Assembly: GCA_012656075.1 (NCBI GenBank)
Contig: JAAKBF010000171.1
Coordinates: 558,001-622,000, forward strand
Direction of reading: 5' to 3'
Origin: Phytophthora hibernalis
Lineage: Eukaryota; Oomycota; Peronosporomycetes; Peronosporales; Peronosporaceae
Length of the DNA: 64,000 nt
Under the pieces are notes generated by a model. The model saw only the letters and a list, made by a program, of their open reading frames with translations, made no database searches and was not told where the DNA came from. Shown here in pieces: positions 55,414 through 64,000 of this stretch. The stretch's first letter is position 1. Each line of letters starts with the position of its first letter. Position numbers and translations under genes: made by a program.

Positions 55414-57488
55414 CGGAGCAACGCACAAGCTTTCGATGAGAGACTGACACCAAACACTCCTTTTGCACTGTGTCGGCACGCAGATCACTGCCGACGCTCG
55501 TGCGGAGCGCTGTGCGAGGTTGTGCTGATGGCCCGTCCACCGTGTGAAATGCTGCAACGCTGCAATCGTCCTTGCAATTGCAATTGTACTTGCCGTCGCC
55601 CGCGCCTTTCGCGTCGAGGCTCCTCTATGCAGGAGCAAAGCAGACAGACATCCGGTTTCGTGGCGGCGCCGGGGAAGCGAAGGACAAGATTTGCAAGCCG
55701 AGCAAGACAAGCCTCGACCGAGAGGTGATCGAGTCGATCATCGACCGGGATCCAGTCCCGAAAACTCACTGCGTGCGGATCTGCAGGCCTTATTAGTCGT
55801 GCATGGAGTTCCTCGACGGTCTTGGATTCCGTCCAGAGAACTGGTTCTCCATCAACCACTTCGCGACGGCGAGCATGTATGTCACGTATACACCACACCC
55901 TACACAGTGCTTGCCTCTACGGTTAAGAAGAGGTTAGCACCATCGTCCTTCACGCATGGCTGCGCTCGGTCAGTTGTGCACTCTGCTGCTCAATATCGAG
56001 CACTGTGTGCGTTCAACGCATTGCGTTGGCACTCTGGTGGGATATTATCTCGTGTGTTAAACGTCCACGTTTGAAATGGGTCTTCTGCAAACCATATCCA
56101 GATTCATATTAATACGGCATAATGGCATGGTGCTTGGTGCTTGGTGGTTGGGCGTCTCGGTGTTGCTGGTGCGGCCTCACCGAGTTCCAGTCTGAAGCCA
56201 CTTGCTCCATGAGCTTCATTGCATGAAGTGTGGAAGTGTTCTCGACAGCACTCATCGCCGGCTTACCTTGTCATTCGTTGCGAGTCTCGCAGCGACTATC
56301 GCTGCGATCTGTTTGTACCTCCTCAAGGTTACCCAAGCAGGGTCGGCGCGCCCCGTTCACGGTGAACTTCACCGTGAACGTCACCGAGGGAGGAATTCGG
56401 CGACGCCATCAGAAGCTGACAAATTGCCTCATCCGTCTTCGGCCGCCTTGCTGGTCTTCCTGCCAGGAAGCTCCTTCGGCTACAGGAACTGGCTGGAGAG
56501 AGGCCGTCTCCAGTCTCCTTCAGTGGAGGAGATAATCTCCAGCTTGACCACCAGGAGGAATCAACGATGTGCACGGTACGCTCGCAATTTGCGAGTCGCA
56601 AGTGGCGTTTGCGACCTCTTCCTCGTCATCTGCTCGAAGAACACATCGTTATGGTCTGGATGCAGGTGGTCTCGGAGTCTCAATTGAGTTGAGGAGTTGC
56701 ACGTGTCTGTAATGCATCGAGCACTTGGCCGCCAAGTTGGCCAGCGGCTCGGTGACGACTCACCTCTCCATCACTTCCAGGGCTTTGGCAACATTGGCCA
56801 TTGCACACAGCGCATTTTTTACTGGGGGTGTCCTAATAGGAATAGGACTCCTATTCGTGGTGCTGTTTTGCCTGGCCACAAACGCCTGCACAAACACAGT
56901 CCACATCGGACTGTATCACGGCGGTGAATGCTTATTTACTTTGAAGTGTAGTTTTTCGTCTGAAGTGGTATTTTACAGTTAATACTGTACCAAAATACAG
57001 TACTGTATGATACAAACCACGCAATGGTGAGTGCAGCGTCACGATGGCCACGCGGTGACCAACAAGCGCTGCGAAATTGCGGAGACCTCCGCAGGACAAA
57101 TTAGCTGGCGTGCTTGCGTCCGCCACCAACTCTTGAAGCCGCGGGCGCTCGTGGAGGTCTCAACCATGTATCGCAGACTACGCAGGCCAGTCATGGGTAA
57201 TAAATGCTCGTGCAGTGCCGCCACGTGACCGAGAAGCAGCCTTGACTCAAGGCTTGAGCCATCCACTTTTCAAAAGTATTCGCGCGTTGCTCCGGCTACG
57301 CTCGAGCGGAAGTCACGTGCTCTTCTGAAACACATCGCTGGTAAATGTCCCCAGCTGGACCTACACGCATCCGACTCTCGGTGTGGGCCTTCCGGGTGAC
57401 CGCTCAAACCGACTGCAGCTCTCGGAAGGGATCTCGCAAAAACCTCGTTGCAATCTCGCACGATTAGTTTAGTTCTCGATTTGCCGTC
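55414..57488. other. Gene-poor spacer, possible small membrane-protein relic
   Basis: At 56250-56340 a forward frame gives SFVASLAATIAAICLYLLKV. At 56725-56982 another gives SRALATLAIAHSAFFTGGVL and GIGLLFVVLFCLATNAC. Both look like membrane helices, and together they might be exons or relics of one small gene of unknown family. I cannot build a complete model. A short inverted repeat (TTCACGGTGAACTTCACCGT) lies at about 56357. The rest is featureless. Confidence 0.25.
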
Positions 57489-59533
57489 ATGCTGTCCTCG
57501 AGGCGCAGTCGCACCATATCTCGGTAGGTTTGGACTGCAAAAATGCTGACTCAAATACTGCATTCGACGCCATGGTCTCCGATAACTAACCAAAGTCATG
57601 GTATCACTTCAAAATCATGTCCACAGGAACGACTCGAAGACGTTTCCACTGCCTGATGGCTTCTTCCCCGAAGTCGAGCTGTCCGATGAACAGATTCAAA
57701 ACTACGAGATGCAGGTCGAGAAAATCGTCCAAAACGCTCTGGCCGAGTATGAACGGCACGAGGCCAAGGGAGCCTACCCGATCTACGGTGAGCCATGGGT
57801 TTCGGTCGGCACCGAGGGCCCGCTCACTGCAATTCGACAGGAAACACCCGCAGGACTCTCGCACAGCGAGTTCCGTATGTACGGACGAATTAATGGCAAC
57901 TACCGAAATTTCATGGACTTCTACTACGCCGAGACGTCGGAAGAGCTCTTCGAGTGGAACCAGTTCATGTACGGCTACGCAGTGGACGCGGTCGTTCTGA
58001 AAAACATCCACACGAAAACGCCGGCAAGGCTCACGAGTACATGGGCATCAAGTGGAAATGCTTGCAGCCTTCCGCCTTTGGGCGAAAGCGTGACAACTGC
58101 TTCTTGGAATACCTGACCTACACCAAGGATGAGCTTGGTCGAAACGTTGGTGTTCGTGTGACCCTGCCAGTGGAGATCGAAGAATGCCCAGAGCTCTACC
58201 GTTCTTTGAGGATAAAACGGGTCAAGACACACAGTGTCTCCATCGTCCGTCCCGCAGGATCATCTTCAGACGCGACGCAGCTTTTCGTCATGAGTGAGAA
58301 CGACTTTGCAGGTTTGTCGGTGCGCGCAAAGAACTTTCGTAAGTTCATGCGTATATACAACGACATGGCCCTCTTTGTCGACTCGAAGCACATTCTGAAA
58401 CAAGGAATGATGTGCAAGACGAAATGGGTGCCTAACGACTCACGCAAGGCGTGCACGAGCTGCCAGCTCCCGTTCAACGCCGCAACTCGCCGCCGGAATC
58501 ACTGCCGACTCTGTGGAGACATATTCTGCCACCACTGTGTGATCGGCCGCAATGTTCCTCGCGACAACAAAGCAGACAGCAAGTCGCGAATCTTCCAGGT
58601 GGCCAAGACCCACTTCTGCAAGCCGTGCTTGTCTTCCATTCGACAAGGAAGTGAATCATCAACGAGTGCGTCAGGGCTCGTACGTGCGTCTTCGGTCACA
58701 CACGTCAGCAGTGTTGGCAAGCTTAGCTCCGAAGGAAATGAACGCACACTGCGTAAAGCGGTGAGCAACACTAGCGATCCGAGCAGCTCGTGGGACCCAG
58801 CTATTTCTCAATGGTCCGAGTCCGATTGGTCCGAGACGGACTCCGAGGACGCCAGCAAGGCGTCGCTGAACGCTTCAGGTCGATCGAGACTTGCCAGCTC
58901 GCTATCTTCGTCGCAGTCCTCGTGGACGATTGACACTACGCGTCCAGACGACACTCTGGAAAAGGACGACATGTCGTTCGTAGCTACACTGGATGTGATT
59001 GACGACGAGGTTGCGGTGCTCGATGAGAAGCCTCGACGTTCCAGGTCCAAGCTGCACAAAAGCTGTCGATGTCTGGCCGGTACTCGATTAGCCGGAGACA
59101 TTCGACCCGTAAACAGCAGAAGTCTGAATCAGTGGCCGAGACGCAGGAGGTGACGGAAGTTATCGACACGACGGACATGATGCCAATGTCCGAGCTGCGA
59201 CGACAGTCGAGAGCAGGCACCGTTGGTGTTGTGCTGCCTTCGCGGAAGTACAGCAAGAGACGCAGCGGTCGGGAGTCATTGCTGAGCTCGAGTGGTCCTT
59301 GCCCAGGCCGCCGCCCCAGCCGCGAGGAGCCCACGAACCGGTTCAATTCTTCTCGTTCCATTAGCCAGTGCCTTGCGGAACAGGAAGAGCTCTTGCGGTG
59401 CATGCTCAGCGTCAGTCGAGTCCACTCGAACCCGGGCGTGCGGTCCAAGAGAAGAGTGGAAAACGCAGACAAGGTGGACTTTGCGTTGACGATGCCCGTG
59501 CCACGCCCTGCAGTTCGGCTGTACGAGATCTAA
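57489..59533 (+). CDS. START-FYVE protein 5
   Basis: Exon 1 is 57489-57523 (MLSSRRSRTIS). The intron 57524-57626 has GTAGGT, a CTAAC branch-like site and a TCCACAG acceptor. Exon 2 opens NDSKTFPLPDGFFPEVEL in frame. The ATG at 57598 lies inside the proposed intron and is the alternative start. Single bases must be restored at 58015-58018 and 59058-59061, giving 647 residues. START-like: YGRINGNYRNFMDFYYAETS, EWNQFMYGYAVDAVVL, NVGVRVTLPVE. FYVE finger: CQLPFNAATRRRNHCRLCGD, IFCHHC. The tail has EVIDTTDMMP and SISQCLAEQEELLRCM, most like protein 1, so these two are probably the closest pair. Confidence 0.83.
57524..57626 (+). other. Proposed intron of START-FYVE gene 5 (103 bp)
   Basis: GTAGGT donor, CTAAC at about 57586, TCCACAG acceptor. 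Splicing completes an Arg codon and leads directly to NDSKTFPLPDG. Confidence 0.6.
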
Positions 59534-60237
59534 TATGAATGCAGTACATGTAGCACCATGTCAATCTATAATTTACTGACCCATAATGAAGGTGATTATG
59601 TTGAAGCAGTCAACATTTCATCCATGTTGTTATCGGCGATAACTTATCGCTATTTAATACTCGTAGTAGGAATACCATCATGTCTTCTCCGGCATTTTTA
59701 TTTATGAGGAGGCCTCCTGGTTGGCAGAAATAAATATATTTATGGTTTCATAAGAAATTATTGAAAAGACCATGCACATGATGCCTTCTCTAGTGTTCAA
59801 GTACCCCACAGCTTTGAGCTGGCCGTGAAGAACTCACAACGACGAAAAAACATGTGCAAGTACCTGCATGGATAGCCGGCTTGCTAGAGAGAAGTAAAAA
59901 TGCACGAACCCCGGGTAGTATCCGGCGAATACTATTCGCTTGTCTTAGCAAAATCGATCATCGACAGGCCCTCCGAATAAAAGATTGAACTGCAAATATA
60001 CGGAAATATAAGTACGGAATAATTTATTTTACGCTGATCCGAAAAAACTGAATAACTTACGGGAGGACAGTTTTACAATTTTTCACAGGTATTTACGCAT
60101 TTTTACGGTGATAACCTTTTACGCTTGGCAGTTCCAGGTACCAAGAAATGACTGGTTGTGGAACCCTCTTCATAGTCCACCAACTTGTTATCAAACTCTT
60201 TACTCTTTACATCAAACACGCTCATTTTCGAATCAAG
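59534..60237. other. AT-rich intergenic region
   Basis: Base composition drops sharply here to AT-rich. I see no gene. The left terminal repeat of the hAT-like element probably lies in here, but I could not define it. Confidence 0.4.
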
Positions 60238-61840
60238 ATGGCAACAAACAACCCCTTCAGTACGCGTCAAGTGTGCAGCTACATTTACAAGGTCATTTTA
60301 GACGACCAACGATGAGCCGACTACGTTTTTCCGCGGTCAGTGCTCGCTTGTTAGGAAGCAAGCACCAAGAACTGGCTACAGTAACCTGTTTGACCACGTT
60401 CTAAAGCGCCACCCAGACTTCGTGGCTACGATGATGGCAAGCGGCACTAACACCGCCACCCTTGTCAGCTTCATCGACCAGAAGTCGCACACGGTTTTTT
60501 GCTGGCTTGACTGGACAGCCGCCTGCAACCTCCTCTTTCGTGGTGCGAAAATCCCACTGTGGCTAAGTATACCAACTTGGAGCACATTTCGACGGAGACA
60601 TTCCTTAACAGTAAGTACGCCGGTTTAGTCGTGCTCAGGTGGAAATTGACATTGGATCGGCCCTCCCTGTTAAATTCGGTATCATTTTTGACGGGTGGAC
60701 CTTCCAGTCGGATCACTACCTAGCTGTTTTTGCCGTGTTTGAGCACGACGGTCGCGCGGACAAGGTGCTTCTGTTTTTTGCCCCTCTCATCGACGATGAC
60801 GTCACCGATCACTCCTCTGCCAGCCACGTCAAGTTCCTCGAAAGCATTCTCCCCTTTTACGATCGCGACATTTCCGACGTCATCTACCTAGTTCGGGACA
60901 ATTGTGCTGTCAATACGAAGATATCTGACCTGCTGGCGATTCGTCTCGTTGGCTGTGCCTCTCACCGCCTCAATCTCGCCGGTCAAAAGTTCAAGAGCGT
61001 CTACGACTTGTTGTTGGCCAAGATCCAGGACTTGATGCGTAAACTGCGCAATCTCAAACATTGGGCGAAACACCGGTAAGTTATCCTGAATTTTGATTGG
61101 CTGAGATTTTGTTATTGTAATATTTGCTAAAATTGTTGTTTTCAATTTTTACAGAAAAACTCCTTTGAGACACGTGTTGCGCCAATCAACCCGCTGGGAC
61201 TCGACGTACAAGATGGTCAAGCGCTTCTTCGCGATCAAGGACTTCGTGGACGCCTCGGACGAGGAATTGGCCGAGTTGATGCCGACTCGGCACGAAGAAA
61301 ACAAGCTGCATGCCCTGCTGGACGATCTCCGCGACTTCAAGTCGGCGTCGAAGAAGCTTCAATGCGACGAGAATGTCACGCTACCGGATGCGTGACATTT
61401 TCGACGCGCATATCGAGCGCCACCCTTCAACCGCTGAGTACCTGCAATCTGACGCCCGGATCGTCAAGTGCCCGGCGTTTGAGAATGCCTGCGTCAAGGT
61501 ATTACTCGGAAAGGAAGCGGATCTCACGGCCGATGAGCACGAGCTGCAAAAGGAATTTGCAGTGCCATTCGCAGCTCACATTAGTGACGACTCTGGAGAC
61601 AATGAAGGTTTCGATGAACGCGCTTTGCGCGCGAGCAAGAAACAACGCGTGGCAGCCCGAGTATATGGTGGCGTGGGATTCATTCCACCCACCTCAAATG
61701 CGGTCGAGCGGCTATTTAGCAAGGCCCGCCACGTGCTGTCGCTTCACCGCCACGGTATTCTTCCCATTCGACTTGAAATGATTCTGTTTCTCAAGGTGAA
61801 CCGTCGTTTTTGGGGGCAGCAACCGTGGCGAAAGTTGTAA
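60238..61840 (+). mobile_element. hAT-like transposase gene with BED-type start, broken
   Basis: A start MATNNPFSTRQVCSYIYK at 60238 is followed, across frame breaks, by a BED-finger remnant (TGYSNLFDHVLKRHPDF), then ENPTVAKYTNLEHIS. The catalytic region starts FGIIFDGWTFQSDHYLAVFA and continues with VIYLVRDNCAVN and CASHRLNLAGQKF. An intron at 61076-61154 (GTAAGT...TTTACAG) joins in frame to RHVLRQSTRWDSTYKMVKRF. After another break near 61390 comes the C-terminal dimerisation region PPTSNAVERLFSKARHVLSL. Stops and at least one two-base shift suggest it is inactive. Terminal repeats were not found. Confidence 0.75.
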
Positions 61841-62316
61841 ACGCGCAGCTGTACTGTTTACCTTTACTACTTACCAAATACACGTTGCCATCTTGTACTT
61901 GGTATATCTGCAATATACTGAATAATTTATTTGTGCATTTTCCAAAGTTCCGCGGAATTACTTATTGTAGCGAAGACTCGAAATGATATTGCAGCGCCAT
62001 TTTTGGAGGGCCTGATCATCGATATGCATCGCTGGGATGGGTCTCAACCCTTTTGCTTGCCTTTCCTAGTCGATGTATCACGAAAACCAGTTGGGCCCTG
62101 GTTTGTGGGCGTGAGGTACATGGCGTCCAACGTAGGTTCGACCAGAGCATCCAGCGTGAAGCAAGCAAGAACACCTCGCACGAAGCGGCACATCATTACA
62201 TGTATTAATAATAATGATTCATTATTGACAGAGGTCGGAGTTAAATGGTACAGTACAATAGCTAATTGTGTTTTCCAATAAAAATATGTATTATTGGGGT
62301 TCGTATTAGAATCGAC
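61841..62316. other. No gene recognised
   Basis: AT-rich flank of the hAT-like element. Contains an ACATGTATTAATAATA piece similar to the spacers of the palindrome at 44.6 kb. Nothing else stands out. Confidence 0.4.
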
Positions 62317-62442
62317 GAAGTGCTACATGTATTTGATACTTTTGCCGAATTTATTGTCAATATTATTGACAATAAATTCGGCAAAAGTATCAAAATCAAT
62401 ATTATTGACAATAAATTCGGCAAAAGTATCAAATAGCACTTC
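62317..62442. repeat. Nested palindrome of 126 bp
   Basis: The outer ends GAAGTGCTA and TAGCACTTC are inverted repeats. Inside, a perfect 30-base inverted pair lies at 62332-62361 and 62365-62394, with 3 bases between. A third copy of the right arm follows directly at 62404-62433. The arms contain TGATACTTTTGCCGAATTTA. It has MITE-like or foldback character with no coding capacity. Confidence 0.9.
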
Positions 62443-62462
62443 AACCTGAAGGTTGCCGAGAA

Positions 62463-62498
62463 AGAATAAGCACCTGCGTAAGAATAAGCACCTGCGTT
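62463..62498. repeat. 18-bp tandem duplication
   Basis: AGAATAAGCACCTGCGTA is followed directly by a copy differing only in its last base. It lies just outside the palindrome and may mark its insertion flank. Confidence 0.75.
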
Positions 62499-63535
62499 AA
62501 TAGACAGGCTAGTCGACGCCAAGCGTTGGTTTGATGCATGCATCATATTGACATCTCATTATGTGATGCATGCATCTTACAATTTTGCTGGCTGGGTAGC
62601 CATGTCGAGGTCAAACTTTTGCGCTTCGTGGTGTTCTATTTGTAGTGCTCCCGCGGTGTCTCTGACAGCGGAACGGCGCTTAGTAGTACCGGTAGATTAG
62701 CACCACTATCAATAGTGCTATTGTATTGTGCTTTGCAGTCTTTTTGGCACTTTCGATTGTAATTCGTACGACTTGGCTTGCACGAGATAACTATAAATCG
62801 TACACAAGTACGAATTGCTGTAACTCGTGCATGCTTCATACTCCCCATAATGTGCCTGTGTGATCTGAAAGCGTTCCAACAGCCCTAACACGACTTGTGT
62901 TTGCTTTGGCACTTTCTAGACGTGCCATTTTCTGCCTTTGCAGTGCATGAAACACGACTTCGGAAACCCCCATTCAAAGCCTCTATGCTTTAGCGCTAAG
63001 TACGATCACTAACTACTGCACGATATAGCTGGACAAACTGGTTGCAAAGCACAATACATGTAGCATCTATTCAAATCGTAGTTGATTTAGTGTATGGAAG
63101 TCAGCGGAGAAGCGGTAGCAATTTTGGTAAACTTAGGGTGCGTTCGGTAGCACGCAATTTGGAATATTTTGCTTCGTTTAAACACACAATGACGGTTTGC
63201 GATATCAAGCCAAATCGAGTCTCGTTCGGTCGACTATAATTGTGTTCAAAATTCTTCACCTTTTCAACTTCAAAATGGCAAAAAGAAAATTCAATACGTC
63301 ATAAGGTAAAATCAAAATGACAGCAGATAATAAAAGTGATATTATATAGGCAACGTTTATGAAAGGATATTACCAGTTACAGAGTTTTAATTAAGGCGCG
63401 AACAGCTCGCGCCAAAACCGATGGTCACCGTTCACGCCACTGACGGCACGTTCGGTGCGCGCGGATCTTTAGCTCACTTTACAATTTCCAACGCACACAG
63501 CACACATCTCCTCCCCACGCCCCCACCCCTCCACG
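62499..63535. other. Non-coding flank of the Tc1-like element
   Basis: No gene is recognised. It holds GATGCATGCATC palindromes (62532, 62564) and GGCGCGAACAGCTCGCGCC at 63394. The left end of the Tc1-like element should be here. The motif GGGTGCGTTCGGTAGCACGC at about 63137 could be part of it, but the right end lies outside the window. Confidence 0.35.
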
Positions 63536-64000
63536 ATGCTGTACGACGAAGCTACAATCCAACGCGTTCTTCGTGCCGCGCGGGCCGACCAAGACTGGCG
63601 CGACGTCGCATCCAAGAACGACGTCAATCTGCGCACAGCGTACCGCTGGATCGCCACCGCACGCGAGACCGAATCGTGGGATGCCTCGCCGAGAAAGTCG
63701 CGCGGTGGAAAGAGGAATTCGAAGGTGACCGATGCCCACGTCGACTACTTGCTAGGGCTCCTAGATGAGAACTGCTACCTCACATTAGATGAGATGGTCG
63801 ATGCTCTCGAAGCGCAGTTTGCTCTTAAAGTGTCTCGCCAAACGGTTAAGCACCACGTCGACGGCTGCATGTACACGATAAAGCAAACGCATCGAGACAA
63901 CAACTACCGCAATTTCCCCAAAAACAAGATTCTCCGCCGCGACTACGTCGTCAATCTCCTTGCCTACAAAGCGGATGGTAAGAAGATTTTCTATGTCGAT
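63536..64000 (+). CDS. Tc1/mariner-like transposase, cut by the window end
   Basis: The frame is open from the ATG at 63536 to the last base (155 codons). A helix-turn-helix start (IQRVLRAARADQDWRDVASK, then LRTAYRWIATARE) is followed by a second helical DNA-binding part (LDENCYLTLDEMVDALEAQF, VSRQTVKHHVDGCMY). It then enters the DDE domain at KKIFYVD, whose Asp is the expected first catalytic residue. This is the IS630/Tc1/mariner plan common in oomycetes. No stop or shift is seen in the visible part, so it may be intact. Confidence 0.75.
   Translation, partial: MLYDEATIQRVLRAARADQDWRDVASKNDVNLRTAYRWIATARETESWDASPRKSRGGKRNSKVTDAHVDYLLGLLDENCYLTLDEMVDALEAQFALKVSRQTVKHHVDGCMYTIKQTHRDNNYRNFPKNKILRRDYVVNLLAYKADGKKIFYVD

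Noticed and set aside
1..64000. RXLR or Crinkler effector genes
   Set aside because: I looked for a signal peptide followed by RxLR/EER or LFLAK-type motifs and saw none. The only clear classical signal peptide is on the GH17 enzyme.

Overview
The window looks like a nuclear chromosome segment of an oomycete, most likely Phytophthora or a close relative. The evidence is compact genes with short GT-AG introns of roughly 50-130 nt, CACTTTTCCAATT-type initiator/flanking promoter elements, START-FYVE proteins, PDR-type ABC transporters, and oomycete-style Ty3/gypsy, Ty1/copia, MULE, hAT and Tc1-like elements. No bacterial, organellar or viral gene organisation is seen, and no tRNA, rRNA or CRISPR array was found.

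Layout. 1-19.4 kb is transposon-rich: a degraded reverse-strand Ty3/gypsy element (gag to chromodomain) with one long terminal repeat, short tandem repeats, a MULE transposase fragment, the 3' half of a copia element with its LTR, a ruined Ulp1-like (C48) protease ORF, and a MITE. 19.9-59.5 kb is a gene island: a PX-domain protein; a very large cyclic-nucleotide-binding/kinase/PP2C protein; an old-yellow-enzyme reductase; a PH-domain MAP kinase; a secreted GH17 beta-1,3-glucanase; a membrane-anchored JmjC-like protein; a truncated membrane-protein pseudogene; a full-size PDR transporter; UTP11; a protein with four calponin-homology-like units; and a cluster of five START-FYVE genes. 59.5-64 kb returns to transposons: a hAT-like gene, palindromic repeats, and a Tc1/mariner-like transposase running off the end.

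The point that most changes the reading is that at least eight host genes are broken only by single-base shifts, nearly all losses and mostly in or beside short homopolymers, with conserved protein continuing in the next frame. I read these as likely uncorrected long-read sequence errors and give gene spans that cross them. Only the membrane-protein relic at 34.35-35.5 kb and the transposons look truly dead.

The most striking system is the protein encoded at 21.3-26.9 kb. It combines a possible myristoylation signal, two cGMP-type binding pockets, a CaMKK-like kinase and a PP2C phosphatase in what appears to be one chain. Next come the PH-MAPK fusion and the START-FYVE cluster, whose members share an N-terminal FPLP motif, short first exons and two unexplained C-terminal motifs. 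Much of the island is signalling or lipid-recognition machinery (PX, PH, FYVE, START, kinases, phosphatase), but that shared theme is an impression, not shown linkage.
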